A DNA stretch of 64,000 bases from Rhodovulum bhavnagarense (GCF_004343505.1 NZ_SLXU01000002.1:62001-126000); one strand, 5' to 3'. Numbered from the stretch's first letter, positions 1 to 11,299 are shown. Notes: generated from the sequence alone by a model not told the origin. Program-made: numbers and translations.

Positions 1-593
1 GCGGCGTCCGGGGCCTGGGGTTTCGGGGCGGGGGCGCCGCCCGCGCCCGCGGTCATCACGGCCAGCTTGCCGCCGGCCTGCACGGTTTCGCCCTCGCCGG
101 CGAGGATTTCGCCCATAGTGCCCGAGGTAGGCGCCGGCACCTCGACCGACACCTTGTCGGTTTCCAGCTCGCACAGCATCTCGTCACGCTCGACCGCGTC
201 GCCGGGCTGCTTGAACCACGACGACACTGTCGCCTCGGACACGCTTTCGCCCAGGGTGGGGACCATGATGTCGATCGTGTCGCCGCCCGCATCGGCAGGG
301 GCGGCTGCGGTGGCGGCGGGCTGGTCGGCCTTGGGGGTGTCCGCCGGGGCCGCGGCGCCTTCGGTGATGGTGGCCAGCAGCGCGTCGACCGAGACGGTTT
401 CGCCCTCGGCCGCGACGATTTCGGCCAAGGTGCCGGCCGCGGGGGCGGGTACCTCGACTGTCACCTTGTCGGTTTCCAGCTCGCACAGCATTTCGTCGGC
501 CGCGACCGCATCGCCCGGCTGCTTGAACCAGGTGGCAATCGTGGCCTCGGTGACGCTTTCGCCCAGGGTGGGGACTCGGACTTCGGTGGACAT
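1..593 (-). CDS. sucB: 2-oxoglutarate dehydrogenase E2 (dihydrolipoamide succinyltransferase), 3' part beyond window
   Basis: This is the N-terminal ~197 residues of the E2 core of the 2-oxoglutarate dehydrogenase complex, which passes succinyl groups from the E1 thiamine enzyme to CoA through lipoyl-lysine. The start is the ATG at 593, four bases after the sucA stop. Two lipoyl domains are visible in tandem, each starting VPTLGESV and each carrying an ETDKV lipoylation motif ([11 protein letters not shown], then [11 protein letters not shown]), joined by an Ala/Pro/Asp-rich linker. Many E2 proteins of this type have one lipoyl domain, so the duplication is a real feature of this copy. The peripheral-subunit-binding and catalytic domains lie to the left of the window. 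It is the last visible gene of the sucCD-DUF805-sucAB operon. Confidence 0.95.
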   Translation of the reverse strand, partial: MSTEVRVPTLGESVTEATIATWFKQPGDAVAADEMLCELETDKVTVEVPAPAAGTLAEIVAAEGETVSVDALLATITEGAAAPADTPKADQPAATAAAPADAGGDTIDIMVPTLGESVSEATVSSWFKQPGDAVERDEMLCELETDKVSVEVPAPTSGTMGEILAGEGETVQAGGKLAVMTAGAGGAPAPKPQAPDA

Positions 594-597
594 GGAC

Positions 598-3570
598 TTA
601 CCCTTCGATTGTCAGCGCGTCGTTCACGAGCGCGGCTTGCTGTGCCTTGTGCTGGCTGGCCAGGCCCGTGGCGGGCGAGGCGGCGGCGGGGCGGCCCGCG
701 TAGACGGGCCGACGGTGTTTCGCGTCGATCCGGGTGAGTACCCATTCGAGGTTCGGTTCGATGAAGGTCCAGGCCCCCTGGTTCCTGGGTTCTTCCTGGC
801 ACCAGACGATCTCGGCCTCGCGGAAACGTTGCAACTCCTTGACCAGGCTGAGCGCCGGGAAAGGATAGAACTGTTCGATACGCAACAGGTAGACATCGTC
901 GATGCCGCGCGCATCGCGTTCCTCAAGCAGGTCGTAATAGACCTTGCCAGAACAGAGTACGACGCGCTTGATCTCTGCATCCGGCTTGAGGGTCAGATCC
1001 GAGGCGCGATGGGTTTCCGCGTCATCCCACAGCACCCTGTGAAATGATGAACCGGTCAGGAATGCCCTTGCCTCGCTGACCGCCAAGCGATGGCGCAGCA
1101 GTGATTTCGGCGTCATCAGGATCAGCGGCTTGCGAAAATCGCGGTGCAGCTGGCGGCGCAGGATGTGGAAATAATTGGCCGGGGTCGAGCAGTTGGCGAC
1201 GATCCAGTTATCCTCGGCCGAGAGTTGCAGGAACCGTTCCAGCCGGGCCGATGAGTGTTCTGGCCCTTGCCCCTCGAACCCGTGCGGCAGCAGGACCACG
1301 AGGCCCGACATCCGCAACCATTTGCGTTCGCCGGAAGAAATGAACTGGTCGAACATGATCTGGGCGCCGTTGGCGAAATCGCCGAACTGGGCCTCCCACA
1401 TCACCAGTGCGTTGGGTTCGGCCAGGGAATAGCCGTATTCGAAACCCAGTACCGCGTATTCCGACAGCATCGAGTCGATGACCTCGTAGCTGGCCTGGCC
1501 CTTGCGGATGTGGTTCAGCGGATAATACCGCTCCTCGGTATCCTGGTTGATGATCGCGGAATGGCGCTGGCTGAAGGTGCCGCGCGCGCTGTCCTGGCCG
1601 GCCAGGCGCACCGGGTAGCCCTCGGTCAAGAGACCGCCAAAGGCCAGCGCCTCGGCCGTTGCCCAGTCGAACCCCTTGCCAGAGGCGAACATTTCCTTCT
1701 TGGTGTCCAGCAGGCGGCCCACGGTCTTGTGCATGTTGAAGCCATCGGGCACGTTGGTCAGTGCCGCCCCGATCGCCTGCATCGTCTCTTCGGAAATGGC
1801 GGTATCGCCTCGCTGGTATTCATCGCCGCCGCCGCGCTTTATATGGCTCCAGCGGCCGTCCAACCAGTCGGCCTTGTTGGGCTTGTAGTCTTTTCCGGCA
1901 TCGAATTCCTCGTTCAGGTGCGACTGGAACGCGGCCTTCATGTCCTCGATCTCGCCCTCGGGGATCAACCCGTCGGCAACCAGGCGTTCGGTGTAGAGTT
2001 GCAGGGTCGTCTTGTGCTTCTTTATCTTCTGATACATCAGGGGGTTGGTGAACATCGGTTCATCCCCCTCGTTATGGCCGAAACGACGATAGCAGAACAT
2101 GTCGATCACCACGTCGCGCCCGAATTTCTGGCGAAATTCTGTGGCGACCTTGGCGGCATGCACCACCGCCTCGGGGTCGTCGCCATTGACGTGGAAGATC
2201 GGCGCCTCGACCATCAGCGCGATATCGGTTGGATAGGGCGAGGACCGGCTGAAATGCGGTGCAGTGGTGAACCCGATCTGGTTATTCACCACGATATGGA
2301 TCGTGCCCCCGGTACGGTGGCCCACCAGCCCCGACATCCCGAAACATTCGGCCACCACGCCCTGACCGGCAAAGGCCGCATCGCCATGCAGCAGGACCGG
2401 CAGAACGGTGCTGCGTGCGTGGTCGTTGCGCTGTGCCTGCTTGGCGCGCGTCTTGCCCAGGACCACGGGGTTGGCGGCCTCTAGATGGCTGGGATTGGCG
2501 GTCAGCGACAGGTGAACCGAATTACCGTCGAATTCGCGGTCGCTTGATGCGCCGAGATGGTATTTTACGTCGCCCGAGCCATCCACGTCCTCGGGTTTGA
2601 AACTTCCGCCCTGGAATTCGTGAAAGATCGCGCGATAGGGCTTGCCCATCACGTTGGCCAGCACTGACAGCCGCCCGCGATGGGGCATGCCGATCACGAT
2701 CTCCTTGACCCCCAGCGCGCCGCCGCGCTTGATGATCTGTTCCATCGCGGGGATCAGCGCCTCGCCCCCGTCAAGGCCGAACCGCTTGGTGCCCATGTAT
2801 TTCACATGCAGGAACTTTTCAAAGCCCTCGGCCTCGACCAGCTTGTTCAGGATGGCGCGCCGACCCTCGCGGGTGAACTTGATCTCCTTGCCCAGGCCCT
2901 CGATCCGTTCCTTCAGCCAGGCCGATTGTTCCGGGTCGGAAATGTGCATGTATTGCAGGGCGAAAGTGCCACAATAGGTGCGTTTGACGATGGCGAGTAT
3001 CTCGCGCATCGAGGCAAGCTGAAGCCCCAGGACGTTGTCGATGAAAATGGGCCGGTCCATGTCGGCTTCGGTGAAACCGTATGATCCGGGGTCAAGTTCG
3101 GGGTGGGGCGTGGGGTTTGACAGACCCAGCGGGTCAAGATCGGCGACCAGGTGGCCGCGGATACGGTACGCCCGGATCAGCATCAGGGCGCGGATTGAAT
3201 CAAGCACCGCGCGCTTGATCTCGTCATCCGTGGGCTCGACGCCAACCTCCTGGGCCTTCTCGCGCAGCTTTTCCTCGGTGACCTTGATTTCCTGGGCGGG
3301 CGGCAGTCCGGGCCATTGACCGTCCAGCGCCGCCGTCAGATCGTCGGCAGGCGCGGGCGGCCAGTCGCGACGCGCCCAGCTTGGTCCGGCAGCCTCGCGC
3401 TTGACGGAAACCTCGTCATCGCCCATTTCGGCAAAGAAACGTTGCCAGCCCTCGTCGACCGAAGCTGGGTCGTTGGCGTAACGGGCGTAAAGCTGTTCGA
3501 CATATTCCGCGTTATGGCCTTGCAGAAAGCTGGTGTCGTGAAAGAGCGCGTTCGTGCCTTGATCGGTCAT
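598..3570 (-). CDS. sucA: 2-oxoglutarate dehydrogenase E1
   Basis: This 990-residue protein is the thiamine-diphosphate-dependent E1 of the 2-oxoglutarate dehydrogenase complex. It decarboxylates 2-oxoglutarate and succinylates the lipoyl group of SucB. The N-terminus has the SucA-type E2-binding stretch ([14 protein letters not shown]). The core has the family signatures [32 protein letters not shown] and [11 protein letters not shown], followed by a transketolase-like C-terminal half. The ATG at 3570 has GAGG seven bases upstream and overlaps the end of the DUF805 gene by four bases, indicating translational coupling. Length is normal for the family. The operon is read leftwards: sucC, sucD, DUF805, sucA, sucB. 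Confidence 0.98.
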   Translation of the reverse strand: MTDQGTNALFHDTSFLQGHNAEYVEQLYARYANDPASVDEGWQRFFAEMGDDEVSVKREAAGPSWARRDWPPAPADDLTAALDGQWPGLPPAQEIKVTEEKLREKAQEVGVEPTDDEIKRAVLDSIRALMLIRAYRIRGHLVADLDPLGLSNPTPHPELDPGSYGFTEADMDRPIFIDNVLGLQLASMREILAIVKRTYCGTFALQYMHISDPEQSAWLKERIEGLGKEIKFTREGRRAILNKLVEAEGFEKFLHVKYMGTKRFGLDGGEALIPAMEQIIKRGGALGVKEIVIGMPHRGRLSVLANVMGKPYRAIFHEFQGGSFKPEDVDGSGDVKYHLGASSDREFDGNSVHLSLTANPSHLEAANPVVLGKTRAKQAQRNDHARSTVLPVLLHGDAAFAGQGVVAECFGMSGLVGHRTGGTIHIVVNNQIGFTTAPHFSRSSPYPTDIALMVEAPIFHVNGDDPEAVVHAAKVATEFRQKFGRDVVIDMFCYRRFGHNEGDEPMFTNPLMYQKIKKHKTTLQLYTERLVADGLIPEGEIEDMKAAFQSHLNEEFDAGKDYKPNKADWLDGRWSHIKRGGGDEYQRGDTAISEETMQAIGAALTNVPDGFNMHKTVGRLLDTKKEMFASGKGFDWATAEALAFGGLLTEGYPVRLAGQDSARGTFSQRHSAIINQDTEERYYPLNHIRKGQASYEVIDSMLSEYAVLGFEYGYSLAEPNALVMWEAQFGDFANGAQIMFDQFISSGERKWLRMSGLVVLLPHGFEGQGPEHSSARLERFLQLSAEDNWIVANCSTPANYFHILRRQLHRDFRKPLILMTPKSLLRHRLAVSEARAFLTGSSFHRVLWDDAETHRASDLTLKPDAEIKRVVLCSGKVYYDLLEERDARGIDDVYLLRIEQFYPFPALSLVKELQRFREAEIVWCQEEPRNQGAWTFIEPNLEWVLTRIDAKHRRPVYAGRPAAASPATGLASQHKAQQAALVNDALTIEG

Positions 3571-4073
3571 TGCACTACCTCATGCGGGTTGGGACCGTAC
3601 TGGTTCGGGCCGGGCTCGGAGGGGCGGGTCAGCCACCACAGCACCAGCAGCGGAGAAATCATCAGGATCAGCATTGCGAAAAGCAGGGCCAACCCTGCCA
3701 GCCCGGTCAATGTGCTGACCATCGGCTCGGGCCCGGTTCCGGCAAACCCGGCGGCGATGCCGGTAAAACTACCGATGCCGATCATTACGATCAGCGGGTA
3801 AAACAGGAACAGCCCGGAGCGTCCGGTGTCATGCATCCGCCGCCAGCCCGCCGCCAGCCCCGGCGCGAGAGTGCCAAGCCCGAAAACAGCGCCGAGCGGA
3901 CCGGTGCCCGTGCCGCGCACGTCCCTGCCAAGAAAAAGCCCGTCCAGCGCCCCGGCAACAAGGCTGCCGAAGGACAGGAACAGAACGAACCACCAGAATT
4001 CGGGACGCGCCGCACGCCCCGAAAACGTGACGTATTTCCTGAAACAGGTCCTGGTGGCCTCAGCAAAGCCCAT
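3567..4073 (-). CDS. DUF805 family inner-membrane protein
   Basis: This 168-residue membrane protein belongs to the DUF805 (YhaH-like) family. It shows the usual opening YVTFSGRAARPEFWWF, the loop motif RRMHDTGRSG, about four hydrophobic helices, and a C-terminal NQYGPNP signature. No biochemical role is established for the family. It sits inside the suc operon, 27 bases after sucD, and overlaps the sucA start by four bases (ATGA), so it is co-translated with a core TCA enzyme. The start at 4073 has a GAGGAAC ribosome-binding sequence. The placement could reflect a membrane link for the dehydrogenase complex or simple operon capture; the sequence does not decide between these. Confidence 0.88.
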   Translation of the reverse strand: MGFAEATRTCFRKYVTFSGRAARPEFWWFVLFLSFGSLVAGALDGLFLGRDVRGTGTGPLGAVFGLGTLAPGLAAGWRRMHDTGRSGLFLFYPLIVMIGIGSFTGIAAGFAGTGPEPMVSTLTGLAGLALLFAMLILMISPLLVLWWLTRPSEPGPNQYGPNPHEVVQ

Positions 4074-4100
4074 TGTTCCTCTCCCGGCGGCCGGGTTTGC

Positions 4101-4982
4101 CTAGCCGATCGCCTTCAGCACTGCCTCGCCCAGTGCGGCCGGGCTGTCCGCGACAACGATCCCGGCGGATTTCATCGCCTCGATCTTGTCCTCGGCGCCG
4201 CCCTTGCCGCCGGCGACGATGGCACCCGCGTGGCCCATGCGCCGGCCCGGAGGCGCGGTGCGCCCCGCGATAAAGCCTGCGATGGGTTTCGATCGGCCGC
4301 GTTTCGCCTCGTCCTTGATGAACTGGGCGGCCTCCTCTTCGGCCGAGCCGCCGATTTCACCGATCATGATGATCGAGTGGGTTTCGTCATCGGCCAGGAA
4401 CCATTCCAGCACGTCGATATGTTCGGTCCCCTTGATCGGGTCGCCGCCGATGCCCACGCAGGTGGATTGGCCCAGACCCACATCGGTGGTCTGCTTGACC
4501 GCCTCATAGGTCAGCGTGCCCGAGCGGGAGACGACCCCGACGCTGCCGCGCTTGTGGATATGGCCGGGCATGATGCCGATCTTGCAGGCCTCGGGCGTGA
4601 TGACGCCCGGACAGTTGGGGCCGATCAGCACGCAATCGCTGTCGGCAAGCGCCCGTTTCACCGTCATCATGTCCATCACCGGGATGCCCTCGGTGATGCA
4701 GACGATCAGCGGGATTTCCGCGTCTATGGCCTCAAGGATGGAATCCGCGGCAAACGGCGGGGGCACGTAGATCACGCTGGCATTCGCCCCAGTTTTCGCC
4801 ACCGCCTCGTGGCAAGAGTTGAAGACCGGCAGGTCCAGATGCGTCTGCCCGCCCTTGCCCGGTGTCACACCGCCGACCATCTGCGTGCCGTAGGCGATGG
4901 CCTGTTCTGAGTGGAAGGTGCCCTGAGAGCCGGTAAAGCCTTGGCAGATGACCTTGGTGTTTTCGTCTACGAGAACTGCCAT
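4101..4982 (-). CDS. sucD: Succinyl-CoA synthetase alpha subunit
   Basis: This 293-residue protein is the CoA-binding, phosphohistidine-bearing alpha subunit of succinyl-CoA synthetase, which conserves the thioester energy of succinyl-CoA as a nucleoside triphosphate. It opens [21 protein letters not shown] (CoA-binding Rossmann fold), has the [10 protein letters not shown] segment near residue 121, and carries the phosphorylated histidine as His251 in [10 protein letters not shown]. The open frame continues upstream into sucC; the ATG at 4982 is chosen because it gives the standard N-terminus and lies five bases after the sucC stop. It is the partner of SucC and second in the operon. Confidence 0.97.
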   Translation of the reverse strand: MAVLVDENTKVICQGFTGSQGTFHSEQAIAYGTQMVGGVTPGKGGQTHLDLPVFNSCHEAVAKTGANASVIYVPPPFAADSILEAIDAEIPLIVCITEGIPVMDMMTVKRALADSDCVLIGPNCPGVITPEACKIGIMPGHIHKRGSVGVVSRSGTLTYEAVKQTTDVGLGQSTCVGIGGDPIKGTEHIDVLEWFLADDETHSIIMIGEIGGSAEEEAAQFIKDEAKRGRSKPIAGFIAGRTAPPGRRMGHAGAIVAGGKGGAEDKIEAMKSAGIVVADSPAALGEAVLKAIG

Positions 4983-4987
4983 GACCC

Positions 4988-6181
<1,194 letters not shown>

Positions 6182-6287
6182 CAAACTGTCCCGTGCTGGT
6201 TCGGCTCACGGTTTATAAACACAGGACAGACGTGCGACGAAACGCCTTTCTACTGAAATTACCGGGATTTCGTGCTGTTTTCGTCAT

Positions 6288-6320
6288 TTGTGATCACACC
6301 TTTTAAAGGTGTGATCACAA
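6288..6320. promoter_or_regulatory. Twin-palindrome operator upstream of sucC
   Basis: This is a perfect inverted repeat with 16-base arms around one central base. Each half contains the self-complementary decamer TGTGATCACA (6290-6299 and 6310-6319), with centres 20 bases apart. It lies 107 bases upstream of the sucC start and 19 bases after the mdh stop. The same decamer, slightly degenerate and 21 bases apart, occurs upstream of sdhC. On the minus strand no T-run follows, so a transcription-factor site is more likely than an mdh terminator. The regulator is unknown. Confidence 0.65.
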
Positions 6321-6338
6321 CGTAATGTTCTTTCGGGC

Positions 6339-7698
<1,360 letters not shown>

Positions 7699-8559
7699 AT
7701 GGACCCACGCGCCCGCCCGTTTCGTTCTGTCCTGTACATTCCCGGCTCGAAAGAGCGCGCCCTTGAAAAGGCAAAAACCTTGCCTGTGGACGCGATCATC
7801 TTTGACCTGGAAGATGCCGTTGCCGTCGAGGAAAAGCCCGCGGCTCGGCAACTCCTGGCCCAGACGCTCAAGGCAGGCGGATATGGCGCGCGCTTCAAGA
7901 TCGTGCGGGTCAACGGGCTGGATACCGAATGGGGCCGCAAGGACGTGCAGGCGATGGCCTTTGCCGGGGCCGACGCGGTGCTGTTGCCCAAGGTGGAAAA
8001 GGTTGCCCAACTGGACGAACTTTCAGAGATGCTGCCGGGCATGCCGCTCTGGGCGATGATGGAAACCCCGCGCGGCATCCTGAACGCCGATGCGCTGGCC
8101 GCCCATCCGCGGCTGGAGGGGTTCGTGATGGGCACCAACGACCTTGCCAAGGAATTGTGCTGCCGCTATCGCGCCGACCGCCTGCCGCTTATGACCAGCC
8201 TCACCCATTGCCTGCTGGCCGCACGCGCCCATGGGGTTGTGGCGGTTGACGGGGTCTACAACGCCTTCAAGGACGAGGATGGGCTGAAGGCGGAATGCGA
8301 GCAGGGCCGCGATCTGGGCTTTGAGGGCAAGACCCTGATCCACCCCGCCCAGGTCGCCATTGCCAACGCCGCCTTCGCCCCCTCTGACGCGGAAATCGAC
8401 CTGGCGCGCCGCCAGATCGCCGCCTTCGAGGAGGCCGAGAAAGAGGGGCAGGGCGTTGCCGTGGTGGATGGCCGCATTGTCGAAAATCTGCATATCGTTA
8501 CCGCACGGGAAACGCTGGCCAAGGCGGCGGCGATTGCGCAACTGGAGGCTTCGACATGA
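7699..8559 (+). CDS. mcl2: (3S)-malyl-CoA thioesterase (Mcl2-type citrate-lyase-like protein)
   Basis: This 286-residue protein belongs to the HpcH/HpaI aldolase / citrate lyase beta family. It has SVLYIPGSKERALEKA at the N-terminus, the acidic metal/CoA region IIFDLEDAVAVEEKP, MMETPRGILN near residue 116, and LIHPAQV near the end. In Rhodobacter sphaeroides the Mcl2 paralogue, of nearly this length and near sdh and mch, hydrolyses (3S)-malyl-CoA to malate and CoA in the ethylmalonyl-CoA pathway. The true malyl-CoA lyase (Mcl1) is longer, about 318 residues. Length and position therefore favour thioesterase over lyase, although the fold alone cannot decide. The stop overlaps the next start by four bases. 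Confidence 0.85.
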   Translation: MDPRARPFRSVLYIPGSKERALEKAKTLPVDAIIFDLEDAVAVEEKPAARQLLAQTLKAGGYGARFKIVRVNGLDTEWGRKDVQAMAFAGADAVLLPKVEKVAQLDELSEMLPGMPLWAMMETPRGILNADALAAHPRLEGFVMGTNDLAKELCCRYRADRLPLMTSLTHCLLAARAHGVVAVDGVYNAFKDEDGLKAECEQGRDLGFEGKTLIHPAQVAIANAAFAPSDAEIDLARRQIAAFEEAEKEGQGVAVVDGRIVENLHIVTARETLAKAAAIAQLEAST

Positions 8560-9122
8560 TGTATCTGATCCTGGGTGTTCTGCTGTGGAGCTTTGCCCAT
8601 CTCTTCAAACGGGTGTTCCCTGACCTTCGGGCCAGCCTGGACAGCGCGATGGGCCAATGGTCCAAGATCCTGTTCGCCGTGCCGCTGGTGGCATCCGTCG
8701 TCCTGATGGTGATGGGCTATCGCGGCAATGAGGCGCCGATCCTCTACACCACGCCAGACTGGACGGTACACCTGAACAACACGCTGATGCTGCTGGCGGT
8801 CATCTTCTTCGGTGTCGGCAAGTCCAAGAGCCACGCGCGCAGCTGGTTCCGTCACCCGCAGCTTTACGGTTTCCTGACCTGGGTGGTCGCGCACCTGCTG
8901 GTCAACGGCGATCTGGCCTCGATCCTGCTTTTCGGCGGTCTGGGCCTTTGGGCGATTGCCGAAATCGTGCTGATCAACAAGCAGGACAAGGCGGTCACGC
9001 GCTATTCGGGCGGCTCGCTCAAGGGTGATCTGCGGCTGTTGGGGATCGGGATCGTTCTGTACCTGATCATCATCGGTCTGCATATCAGGGCCGGCGTCTG
9101 GCCGCTGCCGGTGAGCGGCTGA
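8556..9122 (+). CDS. NnrU family membrane protein
   Basis: This 188-residue integral membrane protein has about five hydrophobic helices and matches the NnrU domain: N-terminal GVLLWSFAHLFKRVFP, a central HLNNTLMLLAVIFFGVGKSK loop, and RHPQLYGFLTWVVAHLLVNGD. NnrU was named from denitrification gene clusters, but most members are of unknown function, and relatives include the NnrU-like domain of zeta-carotene isomerase. Here it lies in the mcl2-mch operon and overlaps both neighbours (ATGA with mcl2, TGATG with the DUF1737 gene). Tight coupling to ethylmalonyl-CoA pathway genes, with no nitrogen-oxide genes in view, argues against a denitrification role in this setting. Confidence 0.8.
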   Translation: MMYLILGVLLWSFAHLFKRVFPDLRASLDSAMGQWSKILFAVPLVASVVLMVMGYRGNEAPILYTTPDWTVHLNNTLMLLAVIFFGVGKSKSHARSWFRHPQLYGFLTWVVAHLLVNGDLASILLFGGLGLWAIAEIVLINKQDKAVTRYSGGSLKGDLRLLGIGIVLYLIIIGLHIRAGVWPLPVSG

Positions 9123-9325
9123 TGCGCGCCTACCGGCTGCTGACCGAGGTCGATACCGCCGCGTTCTGCCACAAGGTGACCGAGGCCCTGGACAAGGGGT
9201 GGGAGCTGTACGGCTCCCCCGCCTATGCCCATGACCCGGTCACCGGGCAGATGCGTTGCGCACAGGCGGTGGTGAAGGATGTCGAGGGGGCCTATGCCCC
9301 TGACGTGAAACTGGGGGATTTGTGA
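9122..9325 (+). CDS. DUF1737 small protein
   Basis: This 67-residue soluble protein matches the short DUF1737 pattern: YRLLTEVDTAAFCHKVTEAL, then GWELYGSPAYAHD, ending with a Gln-containing AQAVVKDV strand. The family is of unknown function and resembles other small one-domain proteins that begin with a YR(L/V)L...V strand and a GW.L.G.P loop. Its ATG shares a base with the preceding stop (TGATG), and its own stop falls just before the mch start, so the four genes from mcl2 to mch are probably one translational unit. Confidence 0.75.
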   Translation: MRAYRLLTEVDTAAFCHKVTEALDKGWELYGSPAYAHDPVTGQMRCAQAVVKDVEGAYAPDVKLGDL

Positions 9326-9327
9326 GT

Positions 9328-10362
9328 ATGGCCAAGACCAACCCGGGCTGGTTCTTCGAGGATTATTCGGTAGGGCAGGTGATCGACCACGCGGTGCCGC
9401 GCACGCTGTCGGGCGGCGAACGCGCGCTTTATCACGCGCTCTACCCGGCGCGACATGCGCTGTATTCCTCGGATGCCTTCGCGCAGGCCTGCGGGCTGCC
9501 GTCGGCGCCGCTGGACGATTTGATCGCGTTCCATACGGTGTTCGGCAAGACGGTGCCGGACATCTCGCTGAACGCGGTGGCGAACCTGGGCTATGCCGAG
9601 GGGCGCTGGCACCGCCCGGTCTGGCCCGGCGATACGCTGCGGTCGCAATCCGAGGTGATCGGGCTGAAGCAGAATTCCAACGGCAAGTCCGGCGTGGTCT
9701 GGGTCCGCACCAGCGGGCTGAACCAGAAGGACGAGGTGGTGCTGGACTACGTGCGCTGGGTCATGGTGCGCAAGCGCGACCTCGACGCCCCCGCGCCCGA
9801 GACGGTCATTCCCGACCTGTCCAAAACGGTCGCGGCCGAGGATCTGGTCGTGCCCGCGGTGCTGAACTTCACCGGCTACGATTTCACCCTGGCCGGAGAG
9901 CCGCATCGCTGGGGCGACTACGAGGTGGGCGAGGTCATCGACCATGTCGATGGCGTGACCATCGAAGAGGCCGAGCACATGCAGGCCACGCGGCTGTGGC
10001 AGAACACCGCCAAGGTGCATTTCGACGCCACCTTCCGCGAGGATGGCAAGCGGCTGATCTATGGCGGCCATGTCATCAGCATGGCGCGCGCGCTGTCGTT
10101 CAACGGGCTGGCCAACGCGCAGATGATCGTTGGCCTGAACGGCGGCGCCCACGCCAACCCCTGTTTCTCGGGCGACACCGTCAAGGCGTGGTCCGAGGTG
10201 CTGGACAAGGCCGAGACGGGCGCACCCGGCGTCGGCGCGCTGCGGCTGCGGCTGGTGGCGGTCAAGGCCGGAGCGCAGCCGGGGGCGCTGAAGGGCGATG
10301 ACGGGAAATACCTGCCCGATGTCCTTCTTGATCTCGATTACTGGGCACTGATACCGCTTTGA
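9328..10362 (+). CDS. mch: Mesaconyl-CoA hydratase (beta-methylmalyl-CoA dehydratase)
   Basis: This ~344-residue MaoC-like double-hotdog protein opens AKTNPGWFFEDYSVGQVIDH, the signature of mesaconyl-C1-CoA hydratase. The enzyme hydrates mesaconyl-CoA to beta-methylmalyl-CoA, the step before cleavage to glyoxylate and propionyl-CoA in the ethylmalonyl-CoA pathway. The second hotdog half begins near GYDFTLAGEPHRWGDYEVGEVIDHVDG and repeats the entry pattern of the first. The ATG at 9328 is chosen because GGGGGA lies at normal spacing; a GTG at 9322 overlapping the previous stop is possible. The gene closes the mcl2 operon, and sdhC follows under its own promoter. Confidence 0.92.
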   Translation: MAKTNPGWFFEDYSVGQVIDHAVPRTLSGGERALYHALYPARHALYSSDAFAQACGLPSAPLDDLIAFHTVFGKTVPDISLNAVANLGYAEGRWHRPVWPGDTLRSQSEVIGLKQNSNGKSGVVWVRTSGLNQKDEVVLDYVRWVMVRKRDLDAPAPETVIPDLSKTVAAEDLVVPAVLNFTGYDFTLAGEPHRWGDYEVGEVIDHVDGVTIEEAEHMQATRLWQNTAKVHFDATFREDGKRLIYGGHVISMARALSFNGLANAQMIVGLNGGAHANPCFSGDTVKAWSEVLDKAETGAPGVGALRLRLVAVKAGAQPGALKGDDGKYLPDVLLDLDYWALIPL

Positions 10363-10379
10363 CAGCTTGAGCGGGAATT

Positions 10380-10410
10380 TGTGATCACGATTGATATTTT
10401 TGTGATCGCA
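10380..10410. promoter_or_regulatory. Paired operator sites upstream of sdhC
   Basis: TGTGATCACG (10380-10389) and TGTGATCGCA (10401-10410) are one-mismatch relatives of the TGTGATCACA decamer at sucC, with centres 21 bases apart. A third relative, TGTTATCACA, lies at 10487-10496 in the leader. The second site overlaps the -35 element of the proposed sdhC promoter, which would suit repression. The shared motif suggests that suc and sdh belong to one regulon; the binding protein is not identifiable from this window. Confidence 0.6.
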
Positions 10411-10428
10411 AATTCTCATTTTTATGCT
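10400..10428 (+). promoter_or_regulatory. Putative sigma-70-type promoter for sdhC
   Basis: TTGTGA (10400-10405) and TATGCT (10423-10428) are spaced by 17 bases, a good match to -35 and -10 hexamers, in an AT-rich island about 110 bases before sdhC. The -35 element is part of the second palindromic operator. A small inverted repeat (TCAGGCC 10443-10449, GGCCTGA 10458-10464) sits in the predicted leader. Confidence 0.5.
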
Positions 10429-10533
10429 CTTGCGGCAGAAAATCAGGCCAGAATATCGGCCTGACCCGTGACTCCGGCGCGAAACTTGTTATCACATCGG
10501 TCCAAGATCGCGCCCCAGAACGAGAGGGACAAA

Positions 10534-10917
10534 ATGGCTGACGTCAATCGCGGCAACCGTCCGCTTTCCCCGCATCTTCAGATCTACCGCCCGCAGTTGA
10601 CCTCGGTGACCTCGATCTTCACCCGGATCACCGGCAATGCGCTGATTCTCGGTTCCATTCTCATCGTGTGGTGGTTCATTGCCGCGGCCAAGGGGCCGGA
10701 TGCCTTTGCCCGCGCCGACTGGGTGCTGACCTCGTTGGTCGGGGATATCGTCATGACGCTGTCAGTCTGGGCGCTGTGGTATCATTCGCTGGCCGGAATA
10801 CGTCACCTGATCTGGGACAGCGGGCGCGGCCTTGAGCTTCGCGTCGCGGAAAGGCTGGGCATGGCGATCATCGCGGGCTCTGCGATCCTGACCGTTCTTA
10901 CCGTCATCATCGTCTGA
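10534..10917 (+). CDS. sdhC: Succinate dehydrogenase cytochrome b556 subunit
   Basis: This 127-residue membrane anchor of complex II has three transmembrane helices. The N-terminal HLQIYRPQLTSVTSIFTRITG contains the quinone-site residues Ser27 and Arg31, in the same numbering as the E. coli protein, and the heme ligand lies in WYHSLAGIRH (His84). The frame extends further upstream, but the ATG at 10534 follows GAGAGGGAC at proper spacing and gives the family N-terminus. It is the first gene of sdhCDAB, downstream of the proposed promoter and operator pair. Confidence 0.95.
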   Translation: MADVNRGNRPLSPHLQIYRPQLTSVTSIFTRITGNALILGSILIVWWFIAAAKGPDAFARADWVLTSLVGDIVMTLSVWALWYHSLAGIRHLIWDSGRGLELRVAERLGMAIIAGSAILTVLTVIIV

Positions 10918-10927
10918 GGGGAAAGCG

Positions 10928-11299
10928 ATGCGTTATATTACCGACCGCAAGCGCGCCGTGGGCCTTGGCGCGGCGCATACCGGCACCGAACATCATTGGT
11001 ACATGATCGTGAGTTCGGTCGCCCTTGTCGGGCTGATCCCGGTTTTCGTGTTCCTTGTCGGCTCGTCGCTGGGTAACCCGCATGACGAGGTGGTCGCGAC
11101 TTTTTCGCGCCCCTTTCCTGCGGTGGTTGTCCTGCTGACACTTTGGGTGGGCTGGATGCATTTCCGCCGGGGGGCCCAGACCATGATCGAGGATTACGCC
11201 CGCGGCTTGACCCGCAAGATCCTGCTGATCGCGATGATGTGCATCAGCTACACGGCCATGGCGGCCGGCCTTTACGCGATCGTCCGCATCGCGATCTGA
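10928..11299 (+). CDS. sdhD: Succinate dehydrogenase hydrophobic anchor subunit
   Basis: This 123-residue second membrane anchor of complex II has three hydrophobic segments. The segment [18 protein letters not shown] carries the SdhD signature: His78 as probable heme ligand, and the Asp89-Tyr90 pair corresponding to the quinone-site residues of the family. The start at 10928 is ten bases after sdhC with a GGGGAAAG ribosome-binding site. With SdhC it binds the heme and ubiquinone and anchors SdhAB to the inner membrane. Confidence 0.93.
   Translation: MRYITDRKRAVGLGAAHTGTEHHWYMIVSSVALVGLIPVFVFLVGSSLGNPHDEVVATFSRPFPAVVVLLTLWVGWMHFRRGAQTMIEDYARGLTRKILLIAMMCISYTAMAAGLYAIVRIAI

Noticed and set aside
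1255-2484. A 409-codon open frame opposite sucA
   Set aside because: It lies fully inside sucA on the opposite strand, without motif or start site.
6288-6320. The 33-base palindrome as an mdh terminator
   Set aside because: It is close to the mdh stop, but no T-run follows on the minus strand, the loop is a single base, and the internal decamer recurs upstream of sdhC. An operator explains this better, though dual use is possible.
7699-8559. Annotation as malyl-CoA lyase (Mcl1)
   Set aside because: Length (286 residues) and position next to mch and sdh match the thioesterase paralogue Mcl2; Mcl1 is longer. The fold alone does not decide, so some doubt remains.
8556-9122. A denitrification role for the NnrU-like protein
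   Set aside because: No nitrite or nitric-oxide reductase gene is nearby and the gene is embedded in a carbon-assimilation operon.
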